Shown here: positions 11,346 to 20,137 of the stretch, piece by piece
Layout: each line of letters starts with the position of its first letter
Numbering within the stretch: position 1 is the first letter of the stretch
Source of the DNA: Paenibacillus dendritiformis
GTDB taxonomy: Bacteria; Bacillota; Bacilli; Paenibacillales; Paenibacillaceae
NCBI RefSeq assembly: GCF_021654795.1
Contig: NZ_AP025344.1
Span: forward strand, 6,390,001 to 6,454,000
Length of the DNA: 64,000 bases
Reading direction: 5' to 3'
Notes under the pieces: generated by a model
Database searches by the model: none
Told to the model about the DNA's origin: nothing
What the model saw: only the letters and a program-made list of their open reading frames with translations
Translations under genes and position numbers: made by a program

Positions 11346-11498
11346 ATGAGCAAGCCGAAGTCAGTCCCGGTTCCCGCCGCGGAGCAGCCGGTCCGCCATC
11401 GTGAGGCGGAAGGGCGCCAAGGCATTCAAGAGCCCTTGTCGGGCTCCAAGAAGGTCAAGACCGCCAATCATGTAAGCCATAATAACCCGGAAGGCTGA
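11346..11498 (+). CDS. sspP: small acid-soluble spore protein P
   Basis: This 50-residue protein has the SspP signature at its C-terminus: QEPLSGSKKVKTANHVSHNN, matching the conserved EPLDGSKKVKNRNH region of Bacillus SspP. SspP is a minor forespore-made spore-core protein. GGAAAGGA at 11328-11335 precedes ATG 11346. It is shown by sequence family, not by a visible sigma-G promoter. A terminator follows. Confidence 0.85.
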   Translation: MSKPKSVPVPAAEQPVRHREAEGRQGIQEPLSGSKKVKTANHVSHNNPEG

Positions 11499-11537
11499 GT
11501 TAATCATCGATCGTAAGCCTTCATGCGCAGTGAGTTC

Positions 11538-11575
11538 ACGGCTTTCTTTCCTCAACGGGAAGGAGGCCGTTTTTT
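11538..11575 (+). terminator. terminator after sspP
   Basis: ACGGC..CTTTCC pairs with GGAAGGAGGCCGT around a short loop, followed by TTTTTT. Confidence 0.8.
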
Positions 11576-11676
11576 GATCCAGGAATAAAGAGATTGAAAA
11601 ATTTTTACCAACCGCAACCGAACCAGGCTCTATTCCGATATAATAATAGGTACGACATAGTAGAGAGGTGAATGCG

Positions 11677-12693
11677 ATGACAGAACCCCTGAAGGAACAA
11701 TCCGGATTAGCAGAGCAATCGCAGCGCGCTTGCGATGAGCAAGCCGGCGCAGGACATAATAGCAACGCCATGTTGGCAGCGTCCATTGAGGGATTAGATC
11801 CTGCGGCGGCCGTGGCGGCGCTGCAGCCGCCTTACCAGCATACGAAGATGGGCTTTGCCAAGATGCTGCGGCAGATTATATTCATTGCGCTCGGCTCGAT
11901 CATGATGGGTGTCGGGCTGGAATTATTCCTCGTTCCGAACCAGATTACCGATGGAGGAGTGACCGGGATATCCATTATTTTGTCCCATGTCACATCCGTG
12001 CCCCTTGGCGTATTTCTCTTTCTTCTTAACCTTCCGTTTCTGATCATGGGATACAAGCAGATCGGAAAAACGTTTGCGTTATCAACTTTGCTTGGCGTCG
12101 CTGTCATGTCGTTCAGCACCGCTTTGCTGCATCCGGTGCAGCCGTTCACGGAGAATACATTTCTGGCAGCGGTATTCGGGGGCATCATTCTAGGGATCGG
12201 CGTAGGCTTGGTGATCCGCTTCGGCGGTTCGTTGGACGGTACGGAAATCGTGGCCATTTTGCTGAATAAAAAGACGCCTTTTTCTGTCGGCGAAATCGTC
12301 ATGTTTTTCAACCTGTTCATTCTGACGAGCGCAGGCTTCGTCTTCGGCTGGGATCGGGCGATGTACTCGCTGATTGCCTATTACATTGCGTTCAAAATGA
12401 TTGATATTACCGTAGAAGGCTTAAACGATTCCAAAGCGGTGTGGATTATTAGCGAGAACTATAAGGCCATCGGCGATGCGCTCCTGAGCCGGCTGGGCCG
12501 CGGGGTGACGTATATGAACGGGGAAGGCGGCTTCTCCGGCGACGAGAAGAAGATTATTTTTACGGTCATTACCCGGCTGGAGGAAGCGAAGCTCAAATCC
12601 ATCGTCGAGGAGCAGGATCCGCAGGCGTTCCTGGCGATCGGCAATATTCATGACGTGAAGGGCGGACGCTTCAAAAAGAAAGATATTCACTAG
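11677..12693 (+). CDS. YitT family membrane protein (DUF161/DUF2179)
   Basis: This is an integral membrane protein of unknown transport role. After a polar N-terminal extension of about 55 residues, unusually long for the family, come five to six membrane helices beginning QIIFIALGSIMMGVGLELFLVPN, with the family's NQITDGGVTGISIIL and GGSLDGTEIVAILLNKKTPFSVGE. A soluble DUF2179 C-terminus (VWIISENYKAIGDALLSRLGRGVTY...GNIHDVKGGRF) ends the protein. AGAGAGGTG at 11662-11670 favours ATG 11677; GTG 11668 is in frame but overlaps the ribosome site. It stands alone, with no co-directional neighbour close by. Confidence 0.9.
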   Translation: MTEPLKEQSGLAEQSQRACDEQAGAGHNSNAMLAASIEGLDPAAAVAALQPPYQHTKMGFAKMLRQIIFIALGSIMMGVGLELFLVPNQITDGGVTGISIILSHVTSVPLGVFLFLLNLPFLIMGYKQIGKTFALSTLLGVAVMSFSTALLHPVQPFTENTFLAAVFGGIILGIGVGLVIRFGGSLDGTEIVAILLNKKTPFSVGEIVMFFNLFILTSAGFVFGWDRAMYSLIAYYIAFKMIDITVEGLNDSKAVWIISENYKAIGDALLSRLGRGVTYMNGEGGFSGDEKKIIFTVITRLEEAKLKSIVEEQDPQAFLAIGNIHDVKGGRFKKKDIH

Positions 12694-12842
12694 GAAGCAG
12701 GGGAATAGGACATTTTTCGCATGTCTGCGCTGCAAGTCACGATTTTTAAATCTTTGGAACTCTTTTCAAATTGATTCGTATAGGTTAATATGGATTGGGT
12801 TATCCAGACATGATTAATTGGGATAGGGAGCTGAACGTAAAC

Positions 12843-13898
12843 ATGAAAAGATGGTACAAGGGCGCGTTGGCGATCTTCTTCGTCTTCGCTCTCATCATCG
12901 CGGGGTGCGGGGCCAAAACGGCTGCTCCGAGAGCGGCGGTTGAAGGCGCATTTGAAAAGGCGCTTGAATTGAAATCATATGGATTCGAAACATCCATCGT
13001 TATTGATGATTTGCAAATTAATGCAGCGAGCGCGACTGATCCGAACGCGCAGATGGTCATGAGCATGCTGAAGAACGCGGAGCTGAAAATCTCCGGCGCC
13101 GTACAGCAGGAGCCGCTGCAGCTTGAAGCGAACCTGGAAGTGAAGCTCCAGGGCGATATGGCCATGACGTTCACGCTTCCAATGGTGATGACGGAAGACA
13201 AAATGTGGATTAAAGTGCCAAACATTCCGATGCTTCCGATGCCAACCGAAATCGTTGGCAAGTTCATTGAGTTCGACCTGAAGCAGTTGGCTGAAGAATC
13301 CGGCGAACCATTGCCTACGGCAGCAGACATGAAGACGATGCAAAATGCGTCCAACGATCTGGTGAAGGCCGTGCTTGGCAAGTTCGACGAGAAAGCGTTC
13401 TTCGTGAACGTCGACAAGAAGGAGGCTGCTCTGCCGGAAGGTCTCGATGTGAATCAAATCGTGAAGTTCAACGTGAACAACGACAATTTCGATCAATTCG
13501 CGACGACCTTGGTGAAGGAGGCGCTTCCTGCCGCGCTCGACGCGCTGAACAAGGATGAGTATCTCAAGCTGTTCGAGCTGGAGAAGGCGGATATCGAAGA
13601 AGCGAAGAAGGAAATCGCTACGGATGATAACGAGTTGAAGAAGGGTATTGCGGAGATTAAAGAAACGATGAAGATTAATGAGCTCAGCTTGTTGACCGCC
13701 ATCAATAAGGATCAATATCCAACGTACCAACGTGCCGTAGTGAATCTGGAGTTCACGGAAGATGGCGACAAAGTGAAAATCGCCGCCAAGATGACGAACC
13801 AATATACGAACATCAACAAGCCGGTTGAATTCAAAATCGGCAAGCCAGCGGATGCCATCACAATGGACCAATTAGAGGAAATGTTTGCTGGATATTAA
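12843..13898 (+). CDS. putative lipoprotein, unknown function
   Basis: MKRWYK plus a hydrophobic stretch and lipobox LIIAGC mark a lipid-anchored extracellular protein (351 residues). The mature part is acidic, with the layout of LolA/LppX-like lipoproteins: an N-terminal helix (AFEKALELKSYGFETSIVID), long alternating beta-strands, then a charged helical region (DIEEAKKEIATDDNELKKGIAEIKE). I infer a DUF6612-like fold, but this is not certain. It is monocistronic with a clear terminator. Upstream in-frame residues back to 12795 lack a ribosome site and would spoil the signal peptide. Confidence 0.8.
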   Translation: MKRWYKGALAIFFVFALIIAGCGAKTAAPRAAVEGAFEKALELKSYGFETSIVIDDLQINAASATDPNAQMVMSMLKNAELKISGAVQQEPLQLEANLEVKLQGDMAMTFTLPMVMTEDKMWIKVPNIPMLPMPTEIVGKFIEFDLKQLAEESGEPLPTAADMKTMQNASNDLVKAVLGKFDEKAFFVNVDKKEAALPEGLDVNQIVKFNVNNDNFDQFATTLVKEALPAALDALNKDEYLKLFELEKADIEEAKKEIATDDNELKKGIAEIKETMKINELSLLTAINKDQYPTYQRAVVNLEFTEDGDKVKIAAKMTNQYTNINKPVEFKIGKPADAITMDQLEEMFAGY

Positions 13899-13913
13899 TG
13901 ACACAGCGGGAAG

Positions 13914-13946
13914 AAAACCGGCTCTCCTAACGAGAGCCGGTTTTTC
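13914..13946 (+). terminator. terminator after lipoprotein gene
   Basis: AAACCGGCTCTC and GAGAGCCGGTTT form a perfect 12-bp stem with a 5-nt loop and a T run. Confidence 0.93.
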
Positions 13947-14002
13947 TTATGGAGTCCGGCAGATGGACTTGCCGGACCTGGCGATCAATCACCAGTTGCC
14001 GT

Positions 14003-14042
14003 TGGCTTTCTTTTCGCATAATGTATATAATGTCTATATACA
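14003..14042 (+). promoter_or_regulatory. promoter with overlapping operator for the GntR/ABC operon
   Basis: A -35 TTGGCT (14003-14008) stands 17 bp from TATAAT (14026-14031). The inverted repeat TGTATATA - ATGTC - TATATACA (14022-14042) covers the -10. This is the usual layout for autorepression by a YtrA-type GntR protein, which is the first gene here. Confidence 0.75.
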
Positions 14043-14066
14043 ATATGTAAGGTGAGTGGATACCCA

Positions 14067-14450
14067 ATGATTCATATTCGCATCGTATCATCGACGGACG
14101 AGCCGATTTATGCACAGATTGCGAGGCAGATCCGAACGGGGATATTCAATGGAGACTTGCCGCCGGGAACCCCGCTGCCCTCGATACGTCGATTGGCGAA
14201 GGATTTGCAGATTAGCGCCATCACGACGAAGCGCGCATACGAGGAGCTGGAGCGGGAAGGGTTCATCGACAGCATGGTAGGGCGGGGATCGTTCGTATCC
14301 GGCGAGAATCCGGAGCTGGTGCGGGAGCAGCGGCTTCATCAGATGGAGATGAAGCTGGAGGAGTCCGTGAAGGAGGCCAAGGCGCTGAACGTATCCTACG
14401 CCGACCTGATGGAACATATCCGCTTGCTGTATGAGGAGGAAGAGGAATGA
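14067..14450 (+). CDS. GntR family regulator, YtrA subfamily
   Basis: This short (127-residue) GntR protein has a winged helix-turn-helix N-terminus (IYAQIARQIRTGIFNGDLPPGTPLPSIRRLAKDL...ITTKRAYEELEREGFI) and only a small helical dimerisation tail, which defines the YtrA subfamily. Such regulators repress their own ABC transporter operons. ATG 14067 lies after AAGGTGAG. The stop overlaps the start of the next gene by 4 nt (ATGA), so translation is coupled. The palindrome over the -10 element is the likely binding site. The inducer is unknown; homologues often respond to cell-wall antibiotics. Confidence 0.92.
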   Translation: MIHIRIVSSTDEPIYAQIARQIRTGIFNGDLPPGTPLPSIRRLAKDLQISAITTKRAYEELEREGFIDSMVGRGSFVSGENPELVREQRLHQMEMKLEESVKEAKALNVSYADLMEHIRLLYEEEEE

Positions 14451-15319
14451 ACGCAATTGAAGTTCAGGGGATAACGAAGCAGTATCCGACCCGACGCATG
14501 GACAATATCAGCTTCACGGTGGAGCAAGGGTATATAACCGGGCTAATCGGGCCCAATGGAGCCGGCAAGTCAACGCTGCTTCGCATGCTCCTTCATATCG
14601 TCAAGCCCCACCAGGGCACCGTTAAGCTGCTTGGCATGGAGATGCCGGATCGGGAGCGGGACATTAAGCGGCAGGTCGGCTATATTTCGGATGAGAGTCA
14701 TTTCTACTATCAGTTCCGCATGGATGAGATGAAGCGTATCATCGCTCCGTTCTATCCGAATTGGGATGAGGCGCTGTACAAGCGGCTGATGGATCGCTTC
14801 GGCTTGTCCGGGAAGCAAAAGGTAGGTCAAGCCTCCAAAGGAATGAAGATGAAATTCTCGATCGTCATGGCGTTGTCCCATCATCCGAGGCTTCTGCTGA
14901 TGGATGAGCCTACGGCGGGTCTTGATCCGGTATTCCGGAGGGAACTGCTCGAGCTATTGCTGGAGTGGATGGAGCAGGGGGATCGGACGATTTTGTACTC
15001 CACCCATGTGACGACAGATCTGGATCGGGCGGCAGATTATGTGCTTTTTCTTCATGAAGGGCGGGTGCTGTTCCATCGAGAGAAGGACCAGTTGTTCGAC
15101 ACGTACGCGATCGTGAAGGGCGATTCGCGGTTGTTGGATGATGATGTCCGCCAGATGTTCATTGGCATCCGGGAGACCGAGGTCGGCTTCGAGGGCCTTG
15201 TGCGGGAACGGAGGGAAGCAATGGAAGCATTCGGCAAGGAAGCGGCCTTCGAGCGGCCTTCGCTGGAGGATATTATGTTCTATTCGACACGCACTCAGTC
15301 TGGGGGGATTTTCTCATGA
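14447..15319 (+). CDS. ABC transporter ATP-binding protein
   Basis: This cytoplasmic ATPase subunit has 290 residues. Walker A is GPNGAGKST, the Q-loop region follows, the signature motif is relaxed to ASKGMKMK, Walker B is LLMDEPTAGLDP, and the switch is STHVTTD. It belongs to the BcrA/YtrB-like drug or multidrug exporter class. It overlaps the GntR gene by 4 nt and the permease gene by 4 nt, so the three form one translational unit. Confidence 0.93.
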   Translation: MNAIEVQGITKQYPTRRMDNISFTVEQGYITGLIGPNGAGKSTLLRMLLHIVKPHQGTVKLLGMEMPDRERDIKRQVGYISDESHFYYQFRMDEMKRIIAPFYPNWDEALYKRLMDRFGLSGKQKVGQASKGMKMKFSIVMALSHHPRLLLMDEPTAGLDPVFRRELLELLLEWMEQGDRTILYSTHVTTDLDRAADYVLFLHEGRVLFHREKDQLFDTYAIVKGDSRLLDDDVRQMFIGIRETEVGFEGLVRERREAMEAFGKEAAFERPSLEDIMFYSTRTQSGGIFS

Positions 15320-15933
15320 TGCTGCTTATTAGGAAGGAAATGTTCATTTCAGTGCGATCCCTGGCTTTTCTGCTGATATTTGTCGCCATTTTTTCCTTTT
15401 CTACTTATTCGATAGTTCACAATCTGGTGTTTGCCGGCATGATGGGAACCGCTATAGCTTTTATTAATAATCTGTCAGTTGACAAAAGAAATGAGGGTTT
15501 CCGCTTTATTTACAGCTTGCCGGTCAAACGAACGGAGATCGTCAAAGCCAAATATGTTACCGGCCTATTGTATACCGGGGCGGGTCTCGTGATTGGAATT
15601 GTGCTGTCGGCAGGAGTGAAGCTTATGGGCGGTTCGTATGATCTTCAACCAGCCGGTATCGCGTGGACGCTCGCGTTGATTATCGTGCTCCTGAGCGTCA
15701 ACATTCCGGTCTATCTGTTGCTGGGGGATAAGGAGAGCATGGTAGCCACGATTCTCATGATGATTGTTCTGTTCGGATCTTCCGGAATTCTGAGCCAGCT
15801 GGCGAGAGATCTGGGCAGGGACGACGGTATGTCATTGGGCGTGATCTCCGTCCTGAGCGTAGGGGGATCGCTTCTCTTGTATGGCGTGTCTTATGCCATC
15901 TCAGCGATTGGGTTCGCGAAGAAGGATTTGTAG
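15316..15933 (+). CDS. ABC-2 type transporter permease
   Basis: This 205-residue membrane protein has about six hydrophobic segments (SLAFLLIFVAIFSFSTYSIV, LLYTGAGLVIGIVLSAGV, IAWTLALIIVLLSVNIPVYLLL, and others). The cytoplasmic loop RNEGFRFIYSLPVKRTEIVKAKY is typical of ABC-2 family permeases of the YtrC / BcrB sort. It is the membrane partner of the preceding ATPase. The substrate is unknown. The two adjacent ATG codons make the exact start uncertain by one residue. Confidence 0.88.
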   Translation: MMLLIRKEMFISVRSLAFLLIFVAIFSFSTYSIVHNLVFAGMMGTAIAFINNLSVDKRNEGFRFIYSLPVKRTEIVKAKYVTGLLYTGAGLVIGIVLSAGVKLMGGSYDLQPAGIAWTLALIIVLLSVNIPVYLLLGDKESMVATILMMIVLFGSSGILSQLARDLGRDDGMSLGVISVLSVGGSLLLYGVSYAISAIGFAKKDL

Positions 15934-16064
15934 CCGAAGGAGAGCGCCTGGCCTGGCTTCGGGACCCGCATGGCACGTCTATCCGGGGCCGGCCATGCCT
16001 GCCCTTCGGAATCCGCCGCTTAGTGCCTCGATTCCTTCGGGGCCTTGCCAGCCCAGGCGCATGT

Positions 16065-16535
16065 TTATGATTTCTTCTTGCGCAGACGGCGGAAGAAATC
16101 GGTCAGCATCGCAGCGCACTCCTCCTGAAGCACGCCTTCGATAATGTCGACCCGATGATTGAAGCGGGGCTCCTGCAGCAGGTTCATGAGCGTTCCGGCA
16201 CAGCCGGCCTTCGGATCGGCCGTTCCGTAGACGACAAGCGGCAAGCGGGACTGAACGAGCGCCCCCGCGCACATCGGACACGGCTCCAGCGTGACGTATA
16301 AGGTGCAATCCAGCAGCCGCCACGCCCCGATGGCGCTGCTTGCTTCCCGGATGGCTATCATCTCCGCATGAGCGGTGGAATCGAGTGTCGTCTCGCGCAG
16401 ATTGTGGCCGCGGCCAATAATCTGCCCGTCCCGGACGACCACGGCGCCGATCGGCACCTCACCGATAGCCTCCGCCTTTTTCGCTTCCTCCATGGCAGCA
16501 CGCATCCAATGTTCATGTACCATCATGTCTTCCAT
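16065..16535 (-). CDS. tadA: tRNA-specific adenosine deaminase
   Basis: TadA converts A34 to inosine in the tRNA-Arg(ACG) wobble position. The 156-residue protein has the zinc deaminase motifs HAEMIAI (His/Glu) and LEPCPMCAGA (two Cys), and the C-terminal LLQEPRFNHRVDIIEGVL region typical of TadA rather than free-base deaminases. ATG 16535 is supported by GGGGGA about 7 nt upstream; longer in-frame extensions run into the DnaA-box region and are unlikely. In Bacillus the orthologue (yaaJ) is also origin-proximal but next to dnaX; here dnaX is absent and a kinase is divergent. Confidence 0.94.
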   Translation of the reverse strand: MEDMMVHEHWMRAAMEEAKKAEAIGEVPIGAVVVRDGQIIGRGHNLRETTLDSTAHAEMIAIREASSAIGAWRLLDCTLYVTLEPCPMCAGALVQSRLPLVVYGTADPKAGCAGTLMNLLQEPRFNHRVDIIEGVLQEECAAMLTDFFRRLRKKKS

Positions 16536-16585
16536 TGTTGATTCCCCCGTTATTCCTCGAACAGACATTCGGATTGTTAACACAC

Positions 16586-16835
16586 TGTGCATAAGTCTGT
16601 GGATAAAATAATTTACGCACATAATTATCCACATATTATCCAAGGATGTTCACAGTTTGTGTATAACTATGCTCACTTTGTCTCTGCACCTGTCAACCGA
16701 TGCCTACAATTATACTCTTTATTCGCGTTATCTCCAAAAAACATGGACAAAATGCTATAAATTACGATATGATTCGATTGTAAAGATCCAGTGGAATACT
16801 ACATTTGTCAGGAAAAGTCGTCCTAGTTATCCACA
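16586..16835. promoter_or_regulatory. cluster of five DnaA boxes
   Basis: Five sites match TTATNCACA: 16586-16594 (minus, G), 16598-16606 (minus, C), 16625-16633 (plus, C), 16658-16666 (minus, A) and 16827-16835 (plus, C). Three are the perfect TTATCCACA. They lie between the divergent tadA and sensor-kinase starts, so DnaA could regulate either gene or the cluster could titrate DnaA. Confidence 0.7.
16744..16773 (+). promoter_or_regulatory. putative promoter of the sensor kinase
   Basis: TGGACA (16744-16749) and TATGAT (16768-16773) are 18 bp apart, about 90 bp before the kinase ATG. The last DnaA box (16827-16835) would fall in the early transcribed region. Confidence 0.5.
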
Positions 16836-16865
16836 GCTTGCGGCGAAACCTGATAGAGGTGAAGC

Positions 16866-19220
16866 ATGAAACTTTCGATTAAAGCCAAGTTATCCATCTC
16901 GATATCTTGCATTGTGCTCGTCGTGCTCTTACTTCATATGACCCTCACCTATAATATCACCAAGGATAAACTCATCGAGGAAATGCAGCAGCGCATGGAT
17001 GTGATTGCGCAGCAGATTAATATCTCCTACAAGCAATCTCTGCAGACCTCCCAAGCATTTGAGATCCAATTGGCTGAGAAATTATATATTGCTTCCATCT
17101 ATGCGGCGGACAAGCTTCCTTCCAAGGTGGAAGAGGTGACGAATGAACAGCTCGAGAAGCTGTCAAAGGAATTGGGAGTTGCCCATATCTCCTTGCTTCA
17201 CCGTTCTCCCGACGGGGAGGATATTATTGTCGCGAAGTCGTCGGACCTCAAGGAAATCGGACTGTCCACCCGCAGATGGGGCTATTGGTACAAAGCCTTT
17301 GAGCAGATGCTGAACGGGGAGCCTGTCACGGTGCGGGAGGGCCAGACCATGGATCATTTCTGGTCGGGCCCGTTCGATATCTCGACGTCCAGCCCGGAAT
17401 TCATGGACAAGTGGGGTTATTATTACGACGGCAAGCGGGATTATATTATTAATCCGTATATTCGCGACGGGAATGTGGATGTGTACTCCGAGCTGAATAA
17501 GCCGGATCTGCTCATCCATCAGACGATTCGCGCCCAGGCGAATGTGGTCGAGATCAGCGCGTTGAATCCGCGGGCGATGGAACAGATTCCGAAGATTACG
17601 CTGCGGAGCGACGGCGTTCAATATATTCGGCAGCAGGACAGCCGGGTGCTGTTCGGGATCTATAATATCCGCGACAACCGCGACGTCGGCTATGTAAGGG
17701 AAGCGCTGGCCGCGGACAAGCCGCTGTTCTATGAGAGCAGCTATCAACAGCGGCCAATCATTAAAGGCTTTATTCCGATTCAGGGAACGCAGACCCAGGA
17801 TCCTTACGTCCTGAACGTCGTCATGGACTTCGAATCGCTCAATGCGGCCCTGCATGATCAATTGATGCGGAATGTCGCGATCGGAGTCCTGCTGCTGGAA
17901 GCGGTGCTGATATGCAGCTATCTGTTCGCAGGCATGATTATCAAGCCGATCAAATCAATCCTGAACAAGGTCAATATGATATCCGCCGGCCAGTTCGACA
18001 CCCAGTTGAACATCGAACGGAAGGATGAGCTCGGGCTGCTCGCCCATCGCATCAATATGATGGCCCGCAACCTTCAGCTCTCTACCGGCCGGTTAACCGC
18101 GCTCTATGAAGAGAATCGCGAGATGAAGGAGCATCTGGAATCGTTCATCAACCAGTCCAATGATGCGATCCATGTGACCGATCTGCAAGGCCGAGTGAAG
18201 CGGGTCAATCAAGCCTTCGTTGATATGTTCGGCTGGACGGAGGAGGAAGTGGTAGGACAGCCGCTGCCCACATTGCCCGAATCGGCTATGGAGGAGGAGC
18301 GCAGATCGGAAGCGGCGCTGGTTGACGGTCAATCCGTCAGCAACCGGGAGACGAATCGGCTGACGAAGGATGGACGGCTGCTCGACGTCAGCGTGAGCAC
18401 ATCGCCGATCTATGACGAGAAAGGGGAGCGTATCGCTTGGGCGAGCATTACGCGGGATATGACCAACCGCAAGCGGATGGAGGAGCTGCTTCGGAGATCG
18501 GAGAAGCTGACAACCGTCGGCCAACTGGCTGCCGGCGTCGCCCATGAAATCCGCAATCCGCTCACGACGCTTCGCGGGTTCCTGCAATTGCAGCAGCAGA
18601 CCAAGCGTGTCAATGCGAGCCATGTCGAGCTGATGCTGTCCGAGCTGGATCGGATCAACCTGATCGTCAGCGAATTTCTTATTCTGGCGAAGCCGCAGGC
18701 GGTTCGGTTCCAACCGAAGGATGTGCGCCTCATTATGAACAGCGTGCTCTCCCTATTGGACAGTCAGGCCAATCTGCACAACATTGAATTCGTCAAGCGA
18801 TTCGATGAGGATGTGCCTCTGGTGGACTGCGAGGAGAATCAGCTGAAGCAAGTATTCATCAATATTATTAAAAATGCGATGGAAGCGATGCCCGGCGGCG
18901 GCGAGATCGAATTGATCGTGGAGGCGCGCGGGACGTCCAGCGTCATCGTCATTATCAAGGATTATGGGATTGGCATTCCGGCGGAAGACTTGTCCCGCCT
19001 AGGGGATCCGTTCTTCACCAACAAGGAGAAGGGAACCGGGCTGGGGCTGATGGTAAGCCAGCGGATTATTCACAGCCATCGGGGCTGTATCGATATTACG
19101 AGTGAATTGAACCGGGGGACGCAGGTTATGGTGACGCTCCCGGCCGTCGATCCGTCTGCGCCGGCAGGAACGGCGCCAGACATGCAGCCTGTTCCGGCGG
19201 GGGAGAATCGGCCGACCTAG
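16866..19220 (+). CDS. membrane PAS-domain sensor histidine kinase (sporulation-kinase type)
   Basis: This 784-residue signal transducer has TM1 at about residues 10-30, an extracytoplasmic sensor region of about 300 residues, TM2 at about 336-358, HAMP to about 410, a PAS domain (about 420-540, SNDAIHVTDLQGRVKRVNQAFVD), HisKA with phospho-acceptor His560 in GVAHEIRNPLTTLRGFLQL, and an HATPase with N box NIIKNAMEAM, DYGIGIP and GTGLGLMVS. The HEIRNPLTTLRGF motif is shared with KinA-E kinases that feed the Spo0F/Spo0A phosphorelay. No response regulator is adjacent, which also fits an orphan sporulation kinase. AGAGGTG precedes ATG 16866. Confidence 0.9.
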   Translation: MKLSIKAKLSISISCIVLVVLLLHMTLTYNITKDKLIEEMQQRMDVIAQQINISYKQSLQTSQAFEIQLAEKLYIASIYAADKLPSKVEEVTNEQLEKLSKELGVAHISLLHRSPDGEDIIVAKSSDLKEIGLSTRRWGYWYKAFEQMLNGEPVTVREGQTMDHFWSGPFDISTSSPEFMDKWGYYYDGKRDYIINPYIRDGNVDVYSELNKPDLLIHQTIRAQANVVEISALNPRAMEQIPKITLRSDGVQYIRQQDSRVLFGIYNIRDNRDVGYVREALAADKPLFYESSYQQRPIIKGFIPIQGTQTQDPYVLNVVMDFESLNAALHDQLMRNVAIGVLLLEAVLICSYLFAGMIIKPIKSILNKVNMISAGQFDTQLNIERKDELGLLAHRINMMARNLQLSTGRLTALYEENREMKEHLESFINQSNDAIHVTDLQGRVKRVNQAFVDMFGWTEEEVVGQPLPTLPESAMEEERRSEAALVDGQSVSNRETNRLTKDGRLLDVSVSTSPIYDEKGERIAWASITRDMTNRKRMEELLRRSEKLTTVGQLAAGVAHEIRNPLTTLRGFLQLQQQTKRVNASHVELMLSELDRINLIVSEFLILAKPQAVRFQPKDVRLIMNSVLSLLDSQANLHNIEFVKRFDEDVPLVDCEENQLKQVFINIIKNAMEAMPGGGEIELIVEARGTSSVIVIIKDYGIGIPAEDLSRLGDPFFTNKEKGTGLGLMVSQRIIHSHRGCIDITSELNRGTQVMVTLPAVDPSAPAGTAPDMQPVPAGENRPT

Positions 19221-19226
19221 AGACAC

Positions 19227-19279
19227 GAAGAGGGTGCTGCGGCGGGGAGCGTGAAGCTTCCGGCTGCAGCACCCTCTTC
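19227..19279. terminator. bidirectional terminator between kinase and motB
   Basis: GAAGAGGGTGCTGC and GCAGCACCCTCTTC form a perfect 14-bp stem around a 25-nt loop between two converging genes. Confidence 0.75.
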
Positions 19280-19303
19280 TGTTCACGTTCTGATGCGGCT
19301 TGT

Positions 19304-20137
19304 CTATGGAGCCTCCGTCTTGGCATCCGGTTCGGATGATGGATCTGACGGCCCGTCTTTCTCTACGAATTTGCGGAGAATCGAGACTTCGACCCGGCGA
19401 TTCTGCGCCTTCCCTTCTTCCGTGCGGTTATCGGCTACCGGGTGGTATTCCCCCATGCCGACGGCCTTGAACTGCTTCGGATCGATTTCGGAGCGCTCAA
19501 GCACCACCTTCATGAAGCTGAGCGCCCGGGCCGAGCTGAGATCCCAGTTCGATTCGAAGTTGCTGTTGCGAATCGGGCGGTTGTCGGTATGCCCGCTGAT
19601 GACAATCTCATAGGCCTTGTACTGCTTCAGCATGTCTCCGATCGTAATGGCCAGCTGCTTGGCGTCGGACTTGAGGCTCGCTTTCCCGGAGTCGAACAGC
19701 GCGCTGTCTTTAATCGTTATTTTCAGCTCCGAATGATTGAGTTCGGTGTTCAGTTGGTTAGACAAGCCGCCATTGGCAATGTACTCGTTCATCTTGTCCC
19801 GCAGCGTCTCCAGCTCCGCCTGCTCTTGCTTGGCCTTCACCATAAATTCATAGCGTTCCCGATTGCGGGAGGCCGTGCTCGGGTCCACATCCTTCATGCC
19901 CTTCTTGGCATTGTTCGGCGGAATGATAGCCTGCTGATCGAGAATCCCCGCGCCGCCTCCGCTATCGAAGGCGATGTTGAAGGCTTGGCTCATCTCTTGG
20001 AATTTCTTCGCATCCACCGTGCTCATCCCATACAGGACAATGAACAAGGCCAGCAGCAAAGTCAAAATATCGGCATACGGGATCAGCCAAGATTCATCGA
20101 CATGTTCATCGTGAGACTGGCGGCGCTTGTTGCTCAT
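19304..20137 (-). CDS. motB: flagellar motor stator protein MotB
   Basis: MotB anchors the proton-driven stator to peptidoglycan. It has 277 residues. A single N-terminal membrane helix, IPYADILTLLLALFIVLYGM, contains the proton-carrying Asp. A plug/linker with a QA-rich helix follows, then an OmpA-like peptidoglycan-binding domain (ISGHTDNRPI, NWDLSSARA, GMGEYHPVADN, NRRVEV). Its ATG overlaps the motA stop by 4 nt. The gene is convergent with the kinase. Confidence 0.96.
   Translation of the reverse strand: MSNKRRQSHDEHVDESWLIPYADILTLLLALFIVLYGMSTVDAKKFQEMSQAFNIAFDSGGGAGILDQQAIIPPNNAKKGMKDVDPSTASRNRERYEFMVKAKQEQAELETLRDKMNEYIANGGLSNQLNTELNHSELKITIKDSALFDSGKASLKSDAKQLAITIGDMLKQYKAYEIVISGHTDNRPIRNSNFESNWDLSSARALSFMKVVLERSEIDPKQFKAVGMGEYHPVADNRTEEGKAQNRRVEVSILRKFVEKDGPSDPSSEPDAKTEAP

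Noticed and set aside
16657..16869. 70-codon open frame before the kinase
   Set aside because: It overlaps the kinase start, has no ribosome site and crosses the promoter and DnaA-box region.
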